A stretch of DNA of 64,000 bases from Micromonospora violae (GTDB lineage Bacteria; Actinomycetota; Actinomycetes; Mycobacteriales; Micromonosporaceae): positions 2,170,001-2,234,000 of the forward strand of contig NZ_SHKK01000001.1 in assembly GCF_004217135.1 (NCBI RefSeq). Reading direction: 5' to 3'. The notes beneath the pieces are model-generated. The model searched no databases. It saw nothing but the letters and a program-made list of their open reading frames with translations, and had not been told where the DNA came from. This document shows positions 50,645 to 58,572 of the stretch, in pieces. The position numbers and the translations under genes were made by a program. Numbering within the stretch: position 1 is the stretch's first letter; each line of letters starts with the position of its first letter.

Positions 50645-51115
50645 TCAGTTCACGACGGCGTCGATCGGGCCGACGCGCAGGGTGCCGTCGTTGAGGGGTG
50701 TGCAGCGGATGCCGCCGGTGGTGCGCAGCGCCTTCCACGCCCCCGGGCCGACCGTGACGTCCATCCAGGCGCAGGGTCGGGCCGCCCGGTTGACGCGCAG
50801 GCTGACCGGCCCGTCGCCGGAGTCCAGCACCAGCACTCTGCCGATCAACTCGTCGACGGCGATCCCGGTGGTGAGGATGTTGCGCCGTACCTCGGCCAGG
50901 CCGATGCCGTCCGGCAGCGATTCCTGGGCGATGACGGTGACGCTGGCGTCGCGGTGCGCCTGCTGGCCGAAGTACCGGTCGCCGACGATGCCGAGGCCGG
51001 CTCGGATCCGGACGGCGTCGACCAGCTCGCCGGGTGGGGCGGGTGCCGGGCCGTCGGCGGGCCGGCCCAGGAAGCGGTGCACGGGCGAGGCCAACAACTC
51101 AACGATCTCCGGCAT
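50645..51115 (-). CDS. MOSC-domain protein
   Basis: 156 residues. GDRYFGQQAHRDASVTVIAQ and LAEVRRNILTTGIAVDELIG are the beta-barrel core, and ARPCAWMDVTVGPGAWKALR contains the conserved Cys thought to handle sulfur or the molybdenum cofactor in MOSC proteins. It is a stand-alone MOSC (YiiM-like) protein lacking reductase domains. Substrate unknown. It diverges from the trpB-like gene. Confidence 0.85.
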   Translation of the reverse strand: MPEIVELLASPVHRFLGRPADGPAPAPPGELVDAVRIRAGLGIVGDRYFGQQAHRDASVTVIAQESLPDGIGLAEVRRNILTTGIAVDELIGRVLVLDSGDGPVSLRVNRAARPCAWMDVTVGPGAWKALRTTGGIRCTPLNDGTLRVGPIDAVVN

Positions 51116-51202
51116 GGCAGGAATTCTACGAAGCGGACGGGCGTCGCGGCGCAGGTCGACAGATGACGAGGCTCAGCTTCGGTTGCCAGGACGTACCCGA
51201 CT

Positions 51203-51232
51203 GTTCTATAACTGCCTCATGAGTTCTATAAC
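51203..51232. promoter_or_regulatory. Two GTTCTATAAC direct repeats overlapping the trpB start (candidate GntR operator and promoter)
   Basis: GTTCTATAAC occurs at 51203-51212 and 51223-51232, exactly 20 bp apart, about two helical turns. The outer flanks also pair (ACTGTT at 51200 with AACAGT at 51230). ATG 51219 lies between the copies. The first copy contains a -10-like TATAAC, so transcription may begin within a few bases of the ATG. The regulator encoded at the 3' end of this locus is the obvious candidate ligand. Confidence 0.6.
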
Positions 51233-53246
51233 AGTGCGATCGATGGTGACCCCGGGGCGGTACGGAAGCTATGGCGGGCGGTTCGTGCCGGAGTCCCTGA
51301 TCCCCGCCTGCGAGGCGGTCGCCGAGGCCTTCTCGGAGGCGTGGGCCGATCCCCGCTTCCGCGGCAGCCTCGCCGCGCTGCTGTCGGCGCACGTCGGACG
51401 GCCGACCCCGCTGACGCCGGCCGTGCGGCTGTCGGCCGAACTCGGTGTGACGGTGCTGCTCAAGCGCGAAGACCTGACGCACACCGGATCACACAAGATC
51501 AACAACGTGCTCGGGCAGGCGTTGCTGGCCCGGCGCATGGGGCGTACGCGCCTGATCGCCGAGACCGGAGCGGGCATGCACGGCGTCGCGACAGCCACGG
51601 CCGGCGCCCTGCTCGGCTTACCGGTGACGGTGTTCATGGGCGAACGCGACATGCAACGCCAGGCGCACAACGTCTTCCGGATGCGGCTGCTGAACGCCGA
51701 GGTCGTCGCGGTGACCACCGGCAGCCGCACGCTGAAGGACGCCACCAGCGAGGCCATGCGCCACTGGGTGACGGACGCCGACGAGGCGTACTACTGCGTG
51801 GGCTCGGTCATCGGTCCACACCCCTACCCGACGATGGTCCGCGAATTCCAGCGCGTCATCGGTGACGAGGCCCGGCAGCAGTGCGCGGCCGAACTGCCCG
51901 CTGCGGTCCCCGACTACGTGGTCGCCTGCGTCGGCGGCGGCAGCAACGCGGCCGGCACGTTCGCCGGGTTCGTCGAGACGTCCGCGAAGCTCGTCGGGGT
52001 GGAAGCCGACGGTGGCTCCGGCGCGGCGAACGGTGAGGTCGGCGTCCTGCACGGCTTCCGGTCGCTGTTCCTCCAGGACGAACACGGGCAGATCAAGGAG
52101 GCGCACTCGATCGCGGCCGGGCTGGACTACCCGGGCGTCGGCCCCGAGCACGCGTACCTGCGCGATCTGGGGCGCGCCCGGTACGTCACCGCCACCGACG
52201 GGGAGGCGATCGCCGCCGCGGTCCGGCTCGCGCGGGCGGAGGGCGTGCTGCCCGCCATCGAGTCGGCCCACGCGCTCGCCTGGGTCATTCGCGCCGCCGG
52301 CACGCCGGAGCTGCCCAGCGGGTCGACGGTGCTCGTCACCCTCTCCGGGCGCGGTGACAAGGACGTGGCCACCCTGATCGCGGAGGCGGACCTCGGAGGT
52401 CGGGGCCTTCGTGGCGTCGCTGCGGGCCGCGCTGACTCCGGTGGCCCCCGTGCGATGATCGGCGGTGGCCGTCGACGACGTGGGCGGACAGTCGGCGCAT
52501 CGGGAGGCAGAACAGTGGCACGCTACCGGGCCATCGCCGCCGACCTCGCCGCCAAGATCCGCGACGGCCACTACCTGCCGGGCGAGGCGCTGCCCGCGCA
52601 ACGTGAACTGAGCGCGGCGTACGGCGTCACCGTGATGACCCTGCGGCAGGCCCTGCGCGAGCTGAGCACCGAAGGGCTGATCGTCCAGCAGCCCGGCAAG
52701 GGCACCTTTGTCGCACCGTCGCATGCGGCGTACCAGCTGGGATCTCTGCGGAGCTTCGGCGACGACCTGCGCGAGCAGGGCCACCAGGTCCACACGACGG
52801 TGATCTCCCGCGCGCAGCGCCGCGTGCCCTCGCGCGTCGCGGCCCGGCTGCGGGTCCGCGAGGCCGAGACGGGCCTGCGCCTCGAACGGGTCCGCGCGTT
52901 CGCCGGCCGCCGCGCCATTCACCAGATTTCCTGGGTACGCGAACCGCACGCGACCCGGTTGCACGACGTGGACTTCACCGCTACGTCGTTGTACGCGGCC
53001 CTGGCCGACCTCGGGGTGGTGGTGGCCCGGGCGGCGGAGACGATCCGACCGGAGGTGTTGAGCGCGGACGTGGCCCGGCACCTGGACGAGGCCGAGGGAG
53101 CGCCGGTCCTGGTCAGCGACCGGATCACGTACGCGCCCGACGGGACGGCCCTGGTGACGGACCGGGCGACGATGGTGGGCAGCATGGTGCAGATCACCGC
53201 CGACCGGGCCGCCACCGGGCTGTCCCTGCACTACGCGGCGGTCTAG
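51219..53246 (+). CDS. trpB: Tryptophan synthase beta-type enzyme open in frame into a GntR/UTRA regulator
   Basis: 675 residues if read through. Residues 1-395 are TrpB: GRYGSYGGRFVPESL, HTGSHKINN with the PLP Lys93, ETGAGMHGVATAT, GGGSNAAGTFAGF for phosphate, and LSGRGDKD at the end. No stop follows. A 40-residue Gly/Arg-rich linker (ADLGGRGLRGVAAGRADSGG) leads to a complete GntR-UTRA protein from residue 433. An internal GTG with a ribosome site at 52515 suggests the regulator is also, or only, made separately; the TrpB stop may have been lost. No trpA or trpC is adjacent, so a role outside the main pathway (indole salvage or another PLP beta-replacement) is likely. ATG 51243 is an alternative start. 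Confidence 0.75.
   Translation: MSSITVRSMVTPGRYGSYGGRFVPESLIPACEAVAEAFSEAWADPRFRGSLAALLSAHVGRPTPLTPAVRLSAELGVTVLLKREDLTHTGSHKINNVLGQALLARRMGRTRLIAETGAGMHGVATATAGALLGLPVTVFMGERDMQRQAHNVFRMRLLNAEVVAVTTGSRTLKDATSEAMRHWVTDADEAYYCVGSVIGPHPYPTMVREFQRVIGDEARQQCAAELPAAVPDYVVACVGGGSNAAGTFAGFVETSAKLVGVEADGGSGAANGEVGVLHGFRSLFLQDEHGQIKEAHSIAAGLDYPGVGPEHAYLRDLGRARYVTATDGEAIAAAVRLARAEGVLPAIESAHALAWVIRAAGTPELPSGSTVLVTLSGRGDKDVATLIAEADLGGRGLRGVAAGRADSGGPRAMIGGGRRRRGRTVGASGGRTVARYRAIAADLAAKIRDGHYLPGEALPAQRELSAAYGVTVMTLRQALRELSTEGLIVQQPGKGTFVAPSHAAYQLGSLRSFGDDLREQGHQVHTTVISRAQRRVPSRVAARLRVREAETGLRLERVRAFAGRRAIHQISWVREPHATRLHDVDFTATSLYAALADLGVVVARAAETIRPEVLSADVARHLDEAEGAPVLVSDRITYAPDGTALVTDRATMVGSMVQITADRAATGLSLHYAAV
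52515..53246 (+). CDS. GntR-family regulator, HutC/UTRA subfamily (internal start)
   Basis: 243 residues from GTG 52515, preceded by GGGAGG 8 bases upstream. The winged HTH lies at about 1-70 (YRAIAADLAAKIRDGHYLPG; LPAQRELSAAYGVTVMTLRQ; LSTEGLIVQQPGKGTFVAP). The UTRA ligand domain lies at about 85-240 (TVISRAQRRVPSRVAARLRV; GLRLERVRAFAGRRAIHQIS; VLVSDRITYAPDGTALVTDR). It probably senses a small molecule and controls the trpB-like gene through the repeats at 51203-51232. It shares the reading frame with TrpB. Confidence 0.85.
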   Translation: MARYRAIAADLAAKIRDGHYLPGEALPAQRELSAAYGVTVMTLRQALRELSTEGLIVQQPGKGTFVAPSHAAYQLGSLRSFGDDLREQGHQVHTTVISRAQRRVPSRVAARLRVREAETGLRLERVRAFAGRRAIHQISWVREPHATRLHDVDFTATSLYAALADLGVVVARAAETIRPEVLSADVARHLDEAEGAPVLVSDRITYAPDGTALVTDRATMVGSMVQITADRAATGLSLHYAAV

Positions 53247-53296
53247 CCCAGCCCGGGCCCGCGCCGAGGCTCGGACCGGTCGGACGGCTCGCCGAC

Positions 53297-53992
53297 TCAG
53301 ACCGCCAGGGCCGACCGGACCTCCCGCTCCGCCGTGACACCCCCGTCGCCGTGCGACGTGACCCGGCCGGACTCCAGCACGTGGTAGCGGTCCGCCACCC
53401 GCAGCGCGAAGCCCAGGTGCTGCTCGACGAGGAGCACACTGAACCCGGACTGCCGGGTCAACTCGACGATCCGCTCCTGGATCTCCGCGACCACCGACGG
53501 TTGGATGCCCTCGGTCGGCTCGTCCAGCATCAGCAACCGCGGCCGGGTGATCAGGGCGCGGGCGATGGCCAACTGTTGGCGCTGACCGCCGGAGAGCAGC
53601 CCGGCCCGACGCCGCAGCAGCGGGCGCAGCGCCGGAAACAGATCCAGCACCTCCGCCGTGGCCACCGCACCGTCGCGTCGACCGTCGGCGACCAACCGCA
53701 GGTTCTCCGCGGCGGTCAGGTGCGGGAAACACTGCTGGCCCTGCGGGACGTACGCCATCCCCCTCGCCACCCGCTCGTGCGGCGCGGCGCGGGTGACGTC
53801 CACGCCGTCCAACTCGACGGTGCCGGCGCTCGGGCGGAGCAGCCCGGCGGCGACCCTCAGCAGGGTGCTCTTACCGGCACCGTTGTGCCCGAGTACGGCG
53901 GCCACCCCGTCCGGCGGGACGGCCAGGTCGACCCCGTGCAGCACCCGAGAGCGCCCGTACCCGGCGTGCACCCCGCGCAGCGTCAGCATCAT
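53297..53992 (-). CDS. urtE: Urea ABC transporter ATP-binding subunit UrtE
   Basis: 231 residues, one of two ATPases of the branched-chain-amino-acid-type urea importer. Walker A GHNGAGKST, Q-loop YVPQGQQCFPHLTAAENL (the UrtE/LivF pattern), signature LSGGQRQQLAIARAL, Walker B LLMLDEPTEGIQPSVV, H-loop LVEQHLGFAL. ATG 53992 overlaps the urtD stop (ATGA). It is the last gene of the urt operon, 50 bp from the convergent GntR-coding frame. Confidence 0.93.
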   Translation of the reverse strand: MMLTLRGVHAGYGRSRVLHGVDLAVPPDGVAAVLGHNGAGKSTLLRVAAGLLRPSAGTVELDGVDVTRAAPHERVARGMAYVPQGQQCFPHLTAAENLRLVADGRRDGAVATAEVLDLFPALRPLLRRRAGLLSGGQRQQLAIARALITRPRLLMLDEPTEGIQPSVVAEIQERIVELTRQSGFSVLLVEQHLGFALRVADRYHVLESGRVTSHGDGGVTAEREVRSALAV

Positions 53993-54765
53993 GCCTCCCG
54001 GCCGGTACGGGCCGACCCGGCGTCGACCGGGTGGCCAAGGTAGACCTCCTGCACGCGCGGGTCCGCCTGGACCTGCGCCACCGTGCCCTCGCTGAGCACC
54101 CGGCCGGCGTGCAGCACGGTGACGCTGCGCGCGAAGCGACGCAGGAAGTCCATGTCGTGCTCGATCACGACGACAGTGCGATCCCGGCTCACCGTCTCCA
54201 ACAGGGCACCGGTGGCGTCGCGTTCCTCGTGGCTCATCCCGGCGACCGGCTCGTCGAGCAGCAGCAGTCGGGCGTCCTGCACCAGCAGCATGCCGATCTC
54301 CAGCCACTGCTTCTGGCCGTGCGCGAGCGTCCCGGCGAGATGGGTGGCCCGCTCGGTCAGGCCGATGGTCTCCAACGCGGCGGCCACCTCGTCGGGCACG
54401 CCCCGGCGACGGCGGGCCAGGGTCGCCCAGCTACGCCGGGCCCCCGCCGCGATGTCGAGGTTCTGCAACACCGACAGCTCCTCGAAGACCGTCGAGGTCT
54501 GGAAGGTCCGCCCGACGCCCAGCCGGCTGATCCGGTGCACCGGCCGGCCGAGCAGTTCGTCGGCGCCGAACCGGACCGAGCCGGTGGCCCGGACCAGGCC
54601 GGTGATCGCGTCGACGAGGGTGGTCTTGCCGGCGCCGTTCGGCCCGATCAGGAACCGGATGTCGCCGGCCGGCACCTCCAGGCTGACGCCGTCGACGGCG
54701 GTGAAACCGTCGAAGCTGACCCGCACGTCACGGACGGACAACCCGTCCAACCGTTCCCCGCTCAT
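53989..54765 (-). CDS. urtD: Urea ABC transporter ATP-binding subunit UrtD
   Basis: 258 residues. Walker A GPNGAGKTT, Q-loop RTFQTSTVFEELSVLQNL, a signature of the shortened form LAHGQKQWLEIGMLL (seen in UrtD/LivG), Walker B LLLLDEPVAGMSHEE, H-loop VVVIEHDMDFLRRFA. The AHGQKQ signature separates UrtD from LivG. ATG 54765 overlaps the urtC stop. Confidence 0.93.
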   Translation of the reverse strand: MSGERLDGLSVRDVRVSFDGFTAVDGVSLEVPAGDIRFLIGPNGAGKTTLVDAITGLVRATGSVRFGADELLGRPVHRISRLGVGRTFQTSTVFEELSVLQNLDIAAGARRSWATLARRRRGVPDEVAAALETIGLTERATHLAGTLAHGQKQWLEIGMLLVQDARLLLLDEPVAGMSHEERDATGALLETVSRDRTVVVIEHDMDFLRRFARSVTVLHAGRVLSEGTVAQVQADPRVQEVYLGHPVDAGSARTGREA

Positions 54766-55949
54766 GGAGCAGGCACCTCCGTCCGCTCGGCGCGTCGCCC
54801 GCCCAGTGGTGACCACCCGCGCCGCGGTGGTGGCGCGCCGGCCTCAGGGCGGCGGGCCAACGCCCACAGCGATGCCAAACCGCCGGGTAGGAACGCCACC
54901 ACGACCACGAAGAGCAACCCCTGAAGGTACGTCCAGGTGCCCGGGAAACGCTCGGAGAGGGCGGTACGCGCCCAGGCCACCGCAACCGCGCCGAGCACCG
55001 GACCGAGCAGGGTCGCCCGGCCGCCCACCGCGACGCCGATGACGAACTCGATCGACGGGACGATGCCGATCAGCGCGGGCGAGATGATGCCCACCGCCGG
55101 CACGAACAGCGCTCCCGCCAGCCCGGCCATCCCCGCCGCGACCACGTACGCCACCAGCTTGACCGACGCCGGGTCGTAGCCCAGGAAGCGGACCCGCTCC
55201 TCACCGTCGCGGACCGCCACCAGCAGTTCGCCGTAGCGACTGTGGATGAGTTGGCGGGTCAGCGCGAGCAACGCCAGCAGCGTGGCGGCGATGATGAAGT
55301 ACACCATCCGCTGGTTGACCGGGTCGTCCAGGTCGTAGCCGAAGAAGCCCTCGATGTCGGTGAGCCCGTTGGTGCCGCCGGTGGTGCCCTGCTGACCGAT
55401 CAGCAGGATCACCATCGCGGCGGCCAGCGCCTGGCTGAGGATGGCGAAGTACGCGCCGCGGACCCGGCGGCGGAAGACCAGCGAGCCGAGTCCGAAGGCG
55501 ACCGCCATCGGCAGCAGCACCGTGGCGGGCAACGCGAACCACGGGCTGGCGAACGGCCGCCACCACAGCGGCAGCTCGTCGAGTTGCCCGTACAGCTGCA
55601 TGAAGTCGGGCATCCCTCCTGGACCCGCGTCGGCGAGCTTGAGGTGCATGGCCATCGCGTAGCCACCGAGGCCGAAGAAGACGCCCTGGCCCAGGGTGAG
55701 CATCCCGCCCCGGCCCCAGGCGATCCCGATGCCGACCGCGACCATGGCGACGCAGAGGTACTTGGCGAGCAGGGCCAGCCGGAAGTCCGACAACACCAGC
55801 GGCGCGACGGCGAACAGCAGCGCCGCGCCGAAGGCGAAACCGGCGGCCGTCCACAGCCGCGAGCCGCCGGCGGGCCGGCCCGGCGGCAGGGCCCCGACGG
55901 GTGCGGGCTGGACGGCGGTGCTGGGCCGGGCGGGGGTGACGGCGGTCAT
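54762..55949 (-). CDS. urtC: Urea ABC transporter permease UrtC
   Basis: 395 residues, LivM-like permease with about ten helices. GRGGMLTLGQGVFFGLGGYAMAMHL, QQGTTGGTNGLTDIEGFFG and YGELLVAVRDGEERVRFLGY are UrtC landmarks. It forms the translocation pore with UrtB. ATG 55949 overlaps the urtB stop (ATGA); the longer frame to 55994 would run into urtB. Confidence 0.93.
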   Translation of the reverse strand: MTAVTPARPSTAVQPAPVGALPPGRPAGGSRLWTAAGFAFGAALLFAVAPLVLSDFRLALLAKYLCVAMVAVGIGIAWGRGGMLTLGQGVFFGLGGYAMAMHLKLADAGPGGMPDFMQLYGQLDELPLWWRPFASPWFALPATVLLPMAVAFGLGSLVFRRRVRGAYFAILSQALAAAMVILLIGQQGTTGGTNGLTDIEGFFGYDLDDPVNQRMVYFIIAATLLALLALTRQLIHSRYGELLVAVRDGEERVRFLGYDPASVKLVAYVVAAGMAGLAGALFVPAVGIISPALIGIVPSIEFVIGVAVGGRATLLGPVLGAVAVAWARTALSERFPGTWTYLQGLLFVVVVAFLPGGLASLWALARRPEAGAPPPRRGWSPLGGRRAERTEVPAP

Positions 55950-56833
55950 GCGAGGCTCCTGGTCCGCAGGGTGAACAGGCCCTGTGGCCGCCACTGGAGG
56001 AACGCGACGATCGCCACGAACACGATCACCTTGGCGACGCTGAGGGTGGTCAGGTACTCCCCGGTTGCCTGGAGCACGCCGAGGGCGAAGGCGACGATCA
56101 CGCTGCCCTTGAGCTGGCCGATCCCGCCGACCACGACGACCAGGAAGGCGTCGATGATCAGGTTGGTGCCCATGGTCGGGCCGATCGGGCCGAGCAGGGT
56201 GAGGGCCACCCCGGCGAGCCCGGCCAGGCCGGAGCCGACGAAGAAGGTCGTCCGGTCGACCCGGGAGGTGGCGATGCCGGACACGGCGGCGAGGTCGCGG
56301 TTCTGCACCACCGCGCGAATGCGACGCCCGAGCGGGGTGAGCCGCAGGGCCAGGGTGAGCGCCGCCACCGCGGCCAGCGCCAGGACCAGGATGAACAGCC
56401 GGTTGTTGGCGACGGTCAGCCCGCCGGGCAGCGCCACGTTGCCGGTGAGCAGCTCGGGTGCGCGGGTCTGCACGTTCGGGCTGCCGAAGATGTCCCGGGC
56501 CAGTTGTTGCAACATCAGTGACACACCCCAGGTGACCAGCAGGGTGTCCAGTGGCCGGGCGTAGAGCCGGCGGATGAGCAGCACCTCCAGCAGGGCACCC
56601 ATGGTGCCGGCGACCACGAACGCCACCGGCAGCGCGACCACCAACGACAGGCCGGCACCAGTGATGCTCTGTTGCAGCACGTAGGTGGTGTAGGCGCCGG
56701 CCATGATGAACTCACCGTGCGCCATGTTGATCACGTTCATCTGGCCGAAGGTCAGCGCGAGGCCGAGCGCGATGAGCAGCAGCACCGCGCCGATGCTGAT
56801 GCCGGTGAAGAGTTGACCGAAGAGGACTGTCAC
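55946..56833 (-). CDS. urtB: Urea ABC transporter permease UrtB
   Basis: 295 residues, LivH-like permease. LALTFGQMNVINMAHGEFIMAGAYTTYV near the start is the standard family entry; RRLYARPLDTLLVTWGVSLM, RAVVQNRDLAAVSGI and VVVGGIGQLKGSVIVAFALG follow. About eight helices. It lies 75 bp after urtA, a gap that can hold a processing site, and is coupled to urtC. Confidence 0.93.
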   Translation of the reverse strand: MTVLFGQLFTGISIGAVLLLIALGLALTFGQMNVINMAHGEFIMAGAYTTYVLQQSITGAGLSLVVALPVAFVVAGTMGALLEVLLIRRLYARPLDTLLVTWGVSLMLQQLARDIFGSPNVQTRAPELLTGNVALPGGLTVANNRLFILVLALAAVAALTLALRLTPLGRRIRAVVQNRDLAAVSGIATSRVDRTTFFVGSGLAGLAGVALTLLGPIGPTMGTNLIIDAFLVVVVGGIGQLKGSVIVAFALGVLQATGEYLTTLSVAKVIVFVAIVAFLQWRPQGLFTLRTRSLA

Positions 56834-56908
56834 GGTGGGTACTCCGAACTGCTGGTCGGGTGGCCCGGGCGGTGCGCGTCGTCGCGCCGCCCGCCCGGGC
56901 CGGCGTCG

Positions 56909-58153
56909 TCAGCTCAGGCCGCTCGCCCACGGGTAGGTCTTGAGGTACGGGTCCGGAGCGACCGGCTTGCCGGAGTTCCACACCTCGGTGATCAGGCCGT
57001 CCGCGCCGATCTTGCCGATCCGGGCGGTCTTGGCGATGTGCTGGGTCTTGCCGTCGACGGTGACCAGCCCCTCCGGCGCCTCGAAGGTGATCCCGTCCGA
57101 GGCCGAGCGGACCTTCTCCACGTCGAAGGCGCCGGCCTTCTCGACCATCGCCTTCCAGAGGTACACGCCGACGTACGCGGCCTCCATCGGATCGCTGGTC
57201 GGCTTGTCCGCGCCGTACTTCGCCTTGTACGCGGCCACGAACTTCGAGTTCGCCGCGCCCGGGGTGGTCTGGTAGTAGTTCCAGGCGGTCAGTTGGCCCT
57301 CCAGGTACTGCGTGCCGATGCCCTTGACCTCTTCCTCGGCGATCGACACCGACACCACCGGCATCGCGGCGGCGGTCAGACCCGCCGACTTGTACTCCTT
57401 GAAGAACGCCACATTGCTGTCGCCGTTGAGCGTGTTGAACACGGCGTCCGCGCCGGACGATTTGACCTTGTTGACGATGGTGCCGAACTCGGTGGAGCCC
57501 AGCGGCGCATAATCCTCGCCCAGCACGGTCATCCCGTTCGCGGCCGCGTACGCCTTGATGATTTTGTTGGCGGTCCGCGGAAAGACGTAGTCGCTACCGA
57601 CGAGATAGACCGACTTCGCGCCCTGCGACTTGAGATAGTCGAGCCCGGGAACGATCTGCTGGTTGGTCGTCGCTCCGGTGTAGAAGATGTAGGGCGACTG
57701 CTCCAGACCCTCGTACTGCACCGGGTAGAACAGCAACGCCTTGTTCTTCTCGAACACCGGCTTGACCGCCTTACGGCTGGCCGACGTCCAACACCCGAAG
57801 ACGGCGGCCACCCGGTCCTCGGAGATGAGTTTCTCGGCCTTCTCCGCGAAGGTGGGCCAGTCCGAGGCACCGTCCTCACCGATCGGCTGGATCTTCCTGC
57901 CGAGGACACCGCCGGCCGCGTTAATCTCCTCGACGGCGAGCATGATGGCGTCGCGGACGGTGACCTCGCTGATCGCCATGGTCCCGGAGAGCGAGTTGAG
58001 CAGGCCCACCTTGACGGTGTCGCCGGACACGTCGGCGGTGACGCCGGTCGCGCCACCGGAGTCGGTGGTCTTGCTGCCGCACGCGGTCATCGCGGCCGCG
58101 GCGACCAGGGTCATGGCACCCGCCAGGATGCGGCGGCCCCGGAATAGTGACAT
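56909..58153 (-). CDS. urtA: Urea ABC transporter substrate-binding lipoprotein UrtA
   Basis: 414 residues, the extracytoplasmic receptor. The lipobox is AAMTAC (Cys about residue 25). The mature part shows [62 protein letters not shown] and [13 protein letters not shown], which are strong UrtA signatures (urea/amide-binding family). First gene of urtABCDE and next to ureCFGD, so urea supply to urease is the purpose. Upstream are a candidate GlnR site and a terminator. Confidence 0.95.
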   Translation of the reverse strand: MSLFRGRRILAGAMTLVAAAAMTACGSKTTDSGGATGVTADVSGDTVKVGLLNSLSGTMAISEVTVRDAIMLAVEEINAAGGVLGRKIQPIGEDGASDWPTFAEKAEKLISEDRVAAVFGCWTSASRKAVKPVFEKNKALLFYPVQYEGLEQSPYIFYTGATTNQQIVPGLDYLKSQGAKSVYLVGSDYVFPRTANKIIKAYAAANGMTVLGEDYAPLGSTEFGTIVNKVKSSGADAVFNTLNGDSNVAFFKEYKSAGLTAAAMPVVSVSIAEEEVKGIGTQYLEGQLTAWNYYQTTPGAANSKFVAAYKAKYGADKPTSDPMEAAYVGVYLWKAMVEKAGAFDVEKVRSASDGITFEAPEGLVTVDGKTQHIAKTARIGKIGADGLITEVWNSGKPVAPDPYLKTYPWASGLS

Positions 58154-58307
58154 CTACTCTCCCTGCGGTGCACTCAGTAGGCGAAAGGATGGGCGGTGCG
58201 GTCCGGTGGAGCGAACGTGGGCGATGCCGAGTCGACGGGTGGACGCCGCGCGGGGCACCGGATCGGATATGGGCAGCCAAAGCGTCGACCGGCATGATTG
58301 CGCGAGT

Positions 58308-58334
58308 GTTTCCCGGTCCTTAATTGACTGTTTC
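58308..58334 (-). promoter_or_regulatory. Candidate GlnR-binding site upstream of urtA
   Basis: On the minus strand GAAAC-n6-TTAAG-n6-GAAAC: two GAAAC half-sites 22 bp apart with a weaker half-site midway. GlnR of actinomycetes binds gTnAC-n6-GaAAc units in an 11-bp register, so the spacing fits. It is about 155-180 bp before the urtA start. The central half-site is a poor match, hence moderate confidence. Confidence 0.4.
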
Positions 58335-58358
58335 CGATGACCCTGTCGGGCGCGCACG

Positions 58359-58400
58359 AAAAACGGCCGACACCGTGGGGAGGAAACGGTGTCGGCCGTT
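58359..58400 (-). terminator. Intrinsic terminator between the AmiC-like gene and urtA
   Basis: Arms 58362-58376 and 58386-58400 form a perfect 15-bp stem (AACGGCCGACACCGT) around a 9-nt loop. On the minus strand the stem runs into TTTTT (58363-58359). It separates two co-directional genes, so it either isolates urtA or acts as an attenuator. Confidence 0.75.
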
Positions 58401-58572
58401 CGGAAAGACGCCAGATAAGTGCCACCACAATGGTCGGCGTACGAATCCGCCGACGGTGGGCACACAATGGTGAGATCTGACGTCGTAGTCAGATACTTCA
58501 CGCAGGAAGCATCTTAGGACGGGATCGGGTGGCGCTGTCAAGGGGCCGGCGAGCCTGGTGCCGGTGCCCGGC

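Larger units (their letters stand above)
58154..58572. other. 419-bp region upstream of urtA: promoter, possible GlnR site, terminator
   Basis: Minus-strand order from the AmiC-like gene: about 170 bp after its stop is the hairpin with U-run (58359-58400), then the GAAAC repeats (58308-58334), then about 150 bp of leader before the urtA ATG. No ORF with ribosome site was seen. Confidence 0.7.

Noticed and set aside
51618..53732. 704-codon minus-strand frame opposite trpB/gntR
   Set aside because: Antisense to conserved TrpB and GntR domains and runs into urtE in the wrong frame.
58154..58361. Guanidine (ykkC-type) riboswitch in the urtA leader
   Set aside because: The conserved riboswitch core motifs were not found; UrtA motifs and the neighbouring urease genes point to urea.
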